From Xanthobacteraceae bacterium (GTDB lineage Bacteria; Pseudomonadota; Alphaproteobacteria; Rhizobiales; Xanthobacteraceae), in contig JASHSY010000232.1 in assembly GCA_030040825.1 (NCBI GenBank), positions 1 through 10,915 on the forward strand: 10,915 nt of DNA. The letters are read 5' to 3'. The stretch's first letter is position 1. Every line of letters starts with the position of its first letter. This document shows positions 1 through 5,182 of this stretch, piece by piece. A program made the position numbers and the translations under genes. Under the pieces are notes generated by a model. The model was not told the DNA's origin. It was given only the letters and a program-made list of their open reading frames with translations, and did no database searches.

Positions 1-2
1 GC

Positions 3-722
3 CTAGCTTACTGGCTCACCAAAGTCATTCCGCTTGATCCGGCGTATGCCATGGGCATGGTTTTGCTCGGTATGGCGCCGTGTGCGCCATTCCTCCCGCT
101 GATGGTGGAAAGGGCTCGCGGGGACATGGGGGCAACGGCAGCCCTTATGTTGCTGGCCTCGTTGATTACAGTGATCTACATGCCAATCGCGGTTCCTTTC
201 ATGGTGAAGGGTTTGACCGCTAGCGCTTGGACGATAGCGAAGCCACTCTTGTTCTTCGTCCTGGCCCCATTGGCGATCGGGATGGTGGTCCAGCGCACCT
301 GGGGCCCCATCGCGACCAGACTGCAACCGGTTGTGAAGCAAACTACGGGAATCGCGACAGTCATTATGTTGGGGCTGTGCTTGGTCATTTACGGCAAAGG
401 ATTCATCGGTGCGGTCGGGACTTATGCCATTGGGACACAGATTCTGTTCTTTTCGGTGGCAACGGCTGCTTCTTATTTTCTCAGCTTCGGGTTGCCTCAT
501 AGGCAAAAGAGCGTTTTGTGTCTCGGCATGGCTACCCGCAATATCGGAGCGGCGCTTGCGCCACTTTTTGCCGTTGCGGACGCCGACCAACGCGCGACTA
601 TCATCGTCGTGCTCGGTGTACCAATGCAGATGGTATTTTCGCTGCTTGCGTCGCGCCGGTTCGGCCGTCGCGCTCTGCTGGGGCAACCTATAGCCGAGCG
701 AACCCTCGATACCAAATCATGA
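3..722 (+). CDS. SBF-family Na+-dependent transporter, C-terminal part (left end cut off)
   Basis: The frame is open from the left edge and ends at a TGA, giving about 239 residues. Family members are usually a little over 300 residues, so the N-terminal quarter lies outside the window. The protein is strongly hydrophobic with several membrane segments. It carries the family-like stretch GMAPCAPFLPLMVERARGD near the visible start and GMATRNIGAALAPLF near the end. The latter resembles the conserved discontinuous-helix region of the bile acid:sodium symporter (SBF/BASS) fold, in the inner membrane. Family substrates are organic anions such as bile acids, pyruvate, pantoate or small acids; the substrate here cannot be told. 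A gap of 116 bases separates it from the next gene, and it may belong to an upstream unit. An arsenite transporter of the same superfamily (ACR3) is less likely but not excluded. Confidence 0.82.
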   Translation, partial: LAYWLTKVIPLDPAYAMGMVLLGMAPCAPFLPLMVERARGDMGATAALMLLASLITVIYMPIAVPFMVKGLTASAWTIAKPLLFFVLAPLAIGMVVQRTWGPIATRLQPVVKQTTGIATVIMLGLCLVIYGKGFIGAVGTYAIGTQILFFSVATAASYFLSFGLPHRQKSVLCLGMATRNIGAALAPLFAVADADQRATIIVVLGVPMQMVFSLLASRRFGRRALLGQPIAERTLDTKS

Positions 723-838
723 GAACCGTTCCGCTTTTTCCGGCTTTCAATGAATTGGCTACGTCACCATCGGGGAATGCGGGCGTACAATAGATGAACC
801 GGCGATCGCAGGAACAACAATCTATGGATCGGTAACAG

Positions 839-1585
839 ATGCAAACAGACGAGAACGGTCGCAAAAGCAAAAACACCTCACAATCACAAATCGGGCCTTG
901 GGACGCCGCTTTGCACACGCTGCGAGAATGGGATCCTCAGTGGGCTGAAGCGTGCGTTAAGATGACCACGAACCCGTGGAAATCGGGAGTTCTGCCGCGC
1001 AAGCTTGTCGAGTTGATTAGCGTTGCCATCAACGCCGCCTGCACAAGTCTGAATCCAGAGGGCACCCGTCACCACATCCGTGCCGCTCTGGCTGCCGGCG
1101 CAACCAAAGAAGAGATCATGACGGTGCTCAAATGCGCGACCGTCATGTCGCTTCATTCATGCAGCCTGGGCGTCCCCATTCTCGTCGAAGAGGCAAAGGC
1201 TGCCGGGGTCGTGCCTAAGCCGCGATCGCAGAAGCCGGCAACGCCCTCGGTCGATAAGATGCGGGCGATCGACCAATGGAACGTGGCTTGGGATCCGTTC
1301 TACGAACTGGATCCGGCCTGGACGGACGAATTCATGGCCGCGGGCATTACGATCTATGCAAGCGGAGTACTGCCATCCAAAGACATCGAACTTTTGAGCA
1401 TAGCGTTTGATGCATCATACACGCACATGTATGCGCCGGGCACCCGCCGTCATATTAAGGGGGCGCTGAATGCCGGAGCTTCGATGGAGGAGATCATGGA
1501 GGTCCTGAAAACCTGCGTGGCTCAAGGCGCTCAGGCCTGCAACTTGGCCGTTCCGATACTCGCCGAAGAACTTGCCAAACGATGA
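839..1585 (+). CDS. Tandem carboxymuconolactone decarboxylase (CMD/AhpD-like) domain protein
   Basis: This 248-residue, probably cytosolic protein consists of two CMD-like repeats. Residues 49-98 and 175-224 align without gaps and share 29 of 50 residues by hand count, including SGVLP, GTR-HI and EEIM-VLK. Family members include 4-carboxymuconolactone decarboxylase and the AhpD peroxidase, which uses a CxxC pair. Here the CxxC is absent: repeat 1 keeps one Cys (C68) and repeat 2 has Tyr at that place, so AhpD-type thiol peroxidase chemistry is unlikely. The His of GTR-HI is kept in both repeats. The start at 839 has only a weak ribosome site. A better AGGA (810-813) precedes a three-codon ORF (ATG 824, stop 833) in the same frame just upstream, which may be chance. 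The true substrate is unknown. It may act with the anaerobic genes downstream, but it lies upstream of the FNR-type promoter. Confidence 0.8.
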   Translation: MQTDENGRKSKNTSQSQIGPWDAALHTLREWDPQWAEACVKMTTNPWKSGVLPRKLVELISVAINAACTSLNPEGTRHHIRAALAAGATKEEIMTVLKCATVMSLHSCSLGVPILVEEAKAAGVVPKPRSQKPATPSVDKMRAIDQWNVAWDPFYELDPAWTDEFMAAGITIYASGVLPSKDIELLSIAFDASYTHMYAPGTRRHIKGALNAGASMEEIMEVLKTCVAQGAQACNLAVPILAEELAKR

Positions 1586-1605
1586 GGCATAACTCTGGAT
1601 CGATC

Positions 1606-1636
1606 TTTAGATTTTTGGAAATCGGCTCAATCTAAA
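1606..1636. repeat. AT-rich 8-bp inverted repeat after the CMD gene
   Basis: TTTAGATT (1606-1613) and AATCTAAA (1629-1636) are perfect inverted copies with a 15-base spacer. They lie 20 bases after the CMD stop codon and 25 bases before the FNR-type box. No T-run follows, so a rho-independent terminator is not well supported. It could be a weak hairpin at the end of the upstream transcript or a second operator in front of the patatin promoter. Confidence 0.4.
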
Positions 1637-1661
1637 CTCAAGCCGCCGCGAGCCTCGTACC

Positions 1662-1706
1662 TTGATTCAAATCAATGTCAGGGCTGCGTTCACGGTCCTG
1701 GATAAT
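1662..1706 (+). promoter_or_regulatory. FNR/FixK-type box with -10-like element, patatin operon promoter
   Basis: TTGAT-TCAA-ATCAA at 1662-1675 is a perfect match to the palindromic consensus TTGAT-N4-ATCAA bound by the Crp/FNR anaerobic regulators FNR, FixK and Anr. A GATAAT hexamer at 1701-1706 sits close to where a -10 element would fall for a class II site centred near -41.5, a few bases further than ideal. The patatin gene starts 45 bases after the hexamer. The inferred reading is activation under low oxygen. Which family member binds cannot be told from the site. Confidence 0.75.
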
Positions 1707-1750
1707 TCAAAAATCGGGAACTGCCTTTAGCCAGCGAGGGAATAGTTGCT

Positions 1751-2926
1751 ATGCTGGATACCAAGCCGTCCCGGTACAGTCCTCATGGAGCCGGACCGCG
1801 TCCGTTCGAACAAATTGTTTTGCTTTTGCAAGGTGGTGGGGCACTAGGCTCCTACCAAGCGGGCGTCTATCAGGCTTTGTCAGAAGCGGATCTGCAGCCA
1901 GATTGGGTTGCGGGCATCTCGATCGGCGCTGTGAATTCGGCGTTGATTGCCGGAAATTCGCCGGCCGCCGGCGTCGAAAGGCTGCGCGAATTTTGGGAAG
2001 CGATTACCTCGCCGCCCCTTGGTATTCTTGGAGTGCCATACAACCCTTTGGTTGAGGTCGCGGACGAGACTAGCCGTCGACTTGTCAATCAAACGCGGGC
2101 ATTGGGCACCATGCTGCTCGGTGCGCCTGATTTCTTCAAACCCCGTTTCCCGCCACCGCCGTATCTCTGGCCGTCCTCCTATCCTGAGGCAATTAGCTAC
2201 TACGATGTTGCTCCGCTAAAAGCCACGCTTGAGCGCCTGGTGGACTTCGATCGCATTAATAAAGCAAAGGAAATGCGATTTAGCATCGGTGCCGTAAATG
2301 TCCGCACCGGGAATTTCATTTATTTCGACAATACGGAGTGCGAGATCAGGGTTGAACATGTCGTTGCCAGCGGCGCGTTGCCGCCGGGATTTCCCGCGAC
2401 CGAAATTGACGGCGAATATTACTGGGACGGCGGTGTCGTCTCCAACACACCCCTGCAGTGGGTTCTCGATTCAAGACCGCGATTGGATACGCTTGCCTTC
2501 CAGGTCGACCTCTGGAAGGCGAGTGGTGAGTTGCCGCGTGACCTGATCGAAATTGACGTCCGGTTAAAGGACATTCAGTACTCAAGCCGCACCCGAGCTG
2601 CGACTGAGCAGTACAAAAACGCGCAGAAACTCCGACTGGCATTCGCAAGCCTCATCAATAAGCTGCCTGCAGAGTTACAGAGTGACGAGGACGTCAAGGT
2701 GCTATCGGCAGAAGCTGACGACAAAATCTGCAACATCGTCCAGCTTATCTACAGCTGCAAGAGTTACGAGGGCATTGCTAAGGATTACGAATTCTCTCGG
2801 CGAACCATGGAAGAGCACTGGCGCGACGGCTACAGCGATACGGTTCGTGCGATCAGCCATCCGGAAGTTCTGGAACGACCCAATCGTGTCGAAGGTGTCC
2901 GCACTTTCGACTTCGGCGAGGTCTAG
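1751..2926 (+). CDS. Patatin-like phospholipase/hydrolase with DUF3734-type C-terminus
   Basis: This is a 391-residue serine hydrolase of the patatin fold. The N-terminal half shows the oxyanion loop GGGALG (28-33), the nucleophile elbow GISIG with Ser57, and the DGG triplet with Asp226, which completes the Ser-Asp dyad. All catalytic parts are present. Residues from about 250 on (LAFQVDLW, the KDIQYSSRT region, and RRTMEEHW to the end) fit the DUF3734 extension seen in bacterial patatins. There is no obvious signal peptide, so it is probably cytosolic or granule/membrane associated. The start at 1751 is supported by GAGGG 10 bases upstream. The FNR-type box lies 76-89 bases upstream. Acetoacetate decarboxylase follows after 56 bases. 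In alphaproteobacteria such patatins are often found next to 3-hydroxybutyrate dehydrogenase and acetoacetate decarboxylase (from memory), which suggests a role on polyhydroxybutyrate or another acyl ester. That role is inference. Confidence 0.9.
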   Translation: MLDTKPSRYSPHGAGPRPFEQIVLLLQGGGALGSYQAGVYQALSEADLQPDWVAGISIGAVNSALIAGNSPAAGVERLREFWEAITSPPLGILGVPYNPLVEVADETSRRLVNQTRALGTMLLGAPDFFKPRFPPPPYLWPSSYPEAISYYDVAPLKATLERLVDFDRINKAKEMRFSIGAVNVRTGNFIYFDNTECEIRVEHVVASGALPPGFPATEIDGEYYWDGGVVSNTPLQWVLDSRPRLDTLAFQVDLWKASGELPRDLIEIDVRLKDIQYSSRTRAATEQYKNAQKLRLAFASLINKLPAELQSDEDVKVLSAEADDKICNIVQLIYSCKSYEGIAKDYEFSRRTMEEHWRDGYSDTVRAISHPEVLERPNRVEGVRTFDFGEV

Positions 2927-2982
2927 CAAAATACAAACTTATAAGCTTGGCTTTTTGGTCAATACCGCTGTTGGAGACGATG

Positions 2983-3726
2983 ATGAAGGAAAGCGACGTG
3001 CGAAGCCGAGCATTTGCGATGCCGCTCACCAGCCCGGCCTATCCGGTGGGCCCCTACCGATTTGTTAATCGCGAATATCTGATCATCACCTACCGCACAG
3101 ATCCAAAGAAACTGCGCGAACTGGTGCCTGAACCCCTCCGGATCGAAGAGCCCGTGGTGAAATATGAATTCATACGCATGCCGGATTCCACAGGATTCGG
3201 CGACTACACTGAGAGCGGACAGGTTATTCCCGTATCATTGCAGGGGCGCAAAGGTGGTTACACACACTGTATGTTCTTGAACGATCACCCGCCGATTGCC
3301 GGCGGGCGCGAACTGTGGGGCTTTCCCAAGAAACTTGCCGAACCGAAGTTGAAGGCGGAAATCGACACCCTTGTCGGCGAACTTTACTTCGGGCCGTTGC
3401 GGATCGCTATCGGCACTATGGGCTACAAGCACAAAGAGGCCGATCTGGCTGCGGTAAAAGCATCGATGGAGGCGCCCAATTTCCTCCTGAAGATCATCCC
3501 GCATGTTGATGGTATGCCGCGCATCTGTGAAATCGTCGAATATCATTTGACGGAAATCAACCTGAAGGGGGCTTGGACGGGGCCTGCGGAACTGACGCTG
3601 TTTTCACATGCATTGGCGCCGCTCGCCGAGCTGCCAGTGTTGGAGATCATCTCGGGTCTCCATATCATGGCCGACCTCACTCTTGGGCTTGGCAAAGTCG
3701 TGCATGACTATCTCGCTAAGAAATAG
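2983..3726 (+). CDS. adc: Acetoacetate decarboxylase
   Basis: This cytosolic enzyme converts acetoacetate to acetone and CO2 through a Schiff base on lysine. The protein is 247 residues, matching the roughly 245-residue family. The Schiff-base lysine is Lys116 in the motif ELWGFPKKLAEPKL. Arg30 (NRE), Glu62 (KYEFIR) and Glu77 (DYTESGQVIPV) correspond, with an offset of one, to the Arg29, Glu61 and Glu76 active-site residues of the Clostridium acetobutylicum enzyme, so the active site looks complete. The frame is open upstream to a TTG at 2947, but GGAG at 2973-2976 sits six bases before ATG 2983, so that start is preferred over 2980. It lies 56 bases after the patatin gene and probably shares its FNR-type promoter. 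Other superfamily members act on related beta-keto acids, but the conserved residues favour acetoacetate. Confidence 0.9.
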   Translation: MKESDVRSRAFAMPLTSPAYPVGPYRFVNREYLIITYRTDPKKLRELVPEPLRIEEPVVKYEFIRMPDSTGFGDYTESGQVIPVSLQGRKGGYTHCMFLNDHPPIAGGRELWGFPKKLAEPKLKAEIDTLVGELYFGPLRIAIGTMGYKHKEADLAAVKASMEAPNFLLKIIPHVDGMPRICEIVEYHLTEINLKGAWTGPAELTLFSHALAPLAELPVLEIISGLHIMADLTLGLGKVVHDYLAKK

Positions 3727-3759
3727 AATTAAGTCTGTGCGCAAAAAGGACCCCCGGCA

Positions 3760-4146
3760 ATGGACGCCGCGTTGGTCACCGGCGGTACTGGGTTTATCGG
3801 TTCTCACCGCGTGCGATTACTACTCAAGCGCGGTGTGGGAAAAGTCGTTGTCAGCAATATTTCCGGAAGCTTGCGCAATCTTGAAGCACTTCGCGATCGC
3901 GTAGAGATTACTCGCGCGGATCTGGCCATCTTCACAGATGTGTTGCGTTTGGTGGAAAAACACCGGCCGCGGACGATCTTTCACATCGGCGCGATGCTCG
4001 GGCCCGCATGTGATGAAAATCCGGAAGCAGGCATCCGTGCCAATGGTCTCGGCACTTATCACGTGCTTGAAGCGGCCAGGCTATTGGGGACCCGCCAGGT
4101 CATTTTTGCGAACTTCGCCGCAGGATCCAAAGCGGTACCAATATGA
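3760..4146 (+). pseudogene. Truncated NAD-dependent epimerase/dehydratase remnant
   Basis: The 128-residue product begins with a clear Rossmann nucleotide-binding loop, TGGTGFIGSH (GxxGxxG at 8-14), typical of extended SDR sugar-nucleotide epimerases. It continues through FHIGAMLGPACDENP and a helix-strand unit ending QVIFANFAAG. It then stops at a TGA, where family members run to around 300 residues. The catalytic YxxxK and the substrate domain are missing. In the next frame the bases after about 4140 read YDSRRIIENFSAVPVSR and then a stop (TAA 4193-4195). This vaguely resembles the loop after the third or fourth strand of such enzymes and hints at a frameshift followed by loss of the rest. 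The start keeps a good ribosome site, AAGGA at 3746-3750. It probably makes no active enzyme; a short functional Rossmann protein is the alternative. Confidence 0.7.
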
Positions 4147-4165
4147 TTCTCGTCGGATTATTGAG

Positions 4166-4199
4166 AACTTTTCAGCGGTTCCGGTCAGCCGCTAAAGTT
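4166..4199. terminator. Imperfect hairpin after the epimerase remnant, possible terminator
   Basis: AACTTT (4166-4171) pairs with AAAGTT (4194-4199), and AGCGG (4174-4178) pairs with CCGCT (4189-4193). A two-base bulge lies on the left arm and the loop has ten bases. It lies between the end of the patatin/decarboxylase/epimerase unit and the next FNR-type promoter, where a terminator would be expected. A proper T-tract does not follow on either strand, so the terminator reading is only moderate. Confidence 0.4.
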
Positions 4200-4257
4200 G
4201 TCACATAAGTTTCACACCGGCCATCACCGAAACGTGAGGGGTGACGCACGCAGGCCT

Positions 4258-4296
4258 TTGATCCAAATCAAGTTCGGAATTACGTGATCGTATAGC
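4258..4296 (+). promoter_or_regulatory. FNR/FixK-type box with -10-like element, glycyl radical operon promoter
   Basis: TTGAT-CCAA-ATCAA at 4258-4271 is a second perfect TTGAT-N4-ATCAA palindrome. It differs from the one at 1662 only in its first spacer base. TATAGC at 4291-4296 lies at about the -10 distance expected for a class II FNR/FixK promoter. The first gene starts at 4343, leaving a short leader with a strong GGAGGT ribosome site (4331-4336). Control of the whole 3-hydroxybutyrate dehydrogenase-glycyl radical enzyme-activase run by low oxygen is inferred from this site and from the oxygen sensitivity of glycyl radical enzymes. Confidence 0.8.
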
Positions 4297-4342
4297 AACG
4301 AAAACTACGCGGCGCTTGTCCTGCTTCTTGGGAGGTATGGCT

Positions 4343-5122
4343 ATGCAGCTGAAGGATAAAACCGCGATCGTTACAGGTTCAGCAAGCGGCATCGGCAAGG
4401 AGATCGCAATCGTCTTTGCGCGCGAAGGCGCCAAAGTGGCGATAGCGGATCTCGATAAAAAAGCTGCGGATGCAACCGCCAAAGAAATTGACCCCACCGG
4501 AAAGCGGGCCGTGGGCGTCGCAATGGACGTCGCCAATGAAGAACAGGTGGACGCCGGTACCGCGATGGTGATCAAGACCTTCGGCACGCTGGATGTTCTC
4601 GTCAGCAATGCCGGTATTCAGATTGTCGCACCCGTTGTCGACTTCGAATTCGCTAAGTGGAAACGCCTTCTGGCGATCCATCTTGACGGCGCATTTCTGA
4701 CTACGCGCGCCGCATTGCGTCAGATGTACAAGCAGAAGAGTGGCAGCATCATCTACATGGGCTCAGTGCATTCGAAGGAAGCCTCAAAACTCAAAGCACC
4801 TTACGTTGCGGCAAAGCATGCACTGCTCGGGTTGGCGCGGGTTGTCGCCAAAGAAGGAGCCGAGTATGGCGTTCGCGCCAACGTAATATGCCCGGGCTTC
4901 GTCCGTACTCCGCTAGTCGACAAACAGATTCCTGAACAAGCCAAGGCACTCGGGATTACGGAGCAGCAAGTCATCGATAACGTCATGCTGAAGGACACTG
5001 TCGATCATCAATTCACGACCGTCGAGGACGTGGCGGAGACAGCATTGTTTCTGGCGGGCTTCAACTCGAACGCGCTAACGGGACAATCGATCATCGTCAG
5101 CCACGGATGGTTCATGGAATAA
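4343..5122 (+). CDS. bdhA: D-3-hydroxybutyrate dehydrogenase (SDR family)
   Basis: This classical SDR of 259 residues interconverts (R)-3-hydroxybutyrate and acetoacetate with NAD. It shows TGSASGIG (11-18), Asp36 after the second strand (favours NAD over NADP), NAG (89-91), Ser141, and Tyr154/Lys158 in YVAAK. Gln93, His143, Lys151 and Gln195 match, with an offset of one, the substrate-carboxylate and catalytic residues Gln94, His144, Lys152 and Gln196 known from Pseudomonas 3-hydroxybutyrate dehydrogenases. This makes the assignment specific rather than only family-level. ATG 4343 is chosen because GGAGGT ends six bases before it; ATG 4337 directly touches that site, and an upstream TTG at 4316 is unlikely. 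It is the first gene after the second FNR-type box and lies 60 bases ahead of the glycyl radical enzyme. Its product, acetoacetate, is the substrate of the decarboxylase upstream. Confidence 0.88.
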   Translation: MQLKDKTAIVTGSASGIGKEIAIVFAREGAKVAIADLDKKAADATAKEIDPTGKRAVGVAMDVANEEQVDAGTAMVIKTFGTLDVLVSNAGIQIVAPVVDFEFAKWKRLLAIHLDGAFLTTRAALRQMYKQKSGSIIYMGSVHSKEASKLKAPYVAAKHALLGLARVVAKEGAEYGVRANVICPGFVRTPLVDKQIPEQAKALGITEQQVIDNVMLKDTVDHQFTTVEDVAETALFLAGFNSNALTGQSIIVSHGWFME

Positions 5123-5182
5123 GCCACTTGATCACGTCCCGCGACCGCTTTAGCCGCAGGACAAAACGACACGAGGTCGAAT

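Noticed and set aside
3..686. Long minus-strand open frame opposite the transporter gene
   Set aside because: It is the antisense shadow of a hydrophobic + strand gene with clear SBF motifs. Its product is rich in Arg, His and Gln with no recognisable domain.
755..791. Possible sigma-70 promoter before the CMD gene (TTGGCT at 755, TACAAT at 786)
   Set aside because: TACAAT is a fair -10, but the TTGGCT lies 25 bases away and no good -35 exists at 16-18 bases. The same bases do not fit a -24/-12 sigma-54 pattern.
802..809. GCGATCGC octamers, also near 1223, 3893 and 7946, as a HIP1-like repeat
   Set aside because: Only a few scattered copies, as expected in GC-rich DNA. Nothing else suggests a cyanobacterium.
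824..835. Three-codon ORF (ATG-GAT-CGG-TAA) with AGGA upstream, possible leader peptide for the CMD gene
   Set aside because: Too short to judge and likely chance. There is no attenuator structure nearby.
5129..5145. Possible third FNR box (CTTGATCACGTCCCG) between the dehydrogenase and the radical enzyme
   Set aside because: Only the left TTGAT half fits; the right half lacks ATCAA or TCAA.
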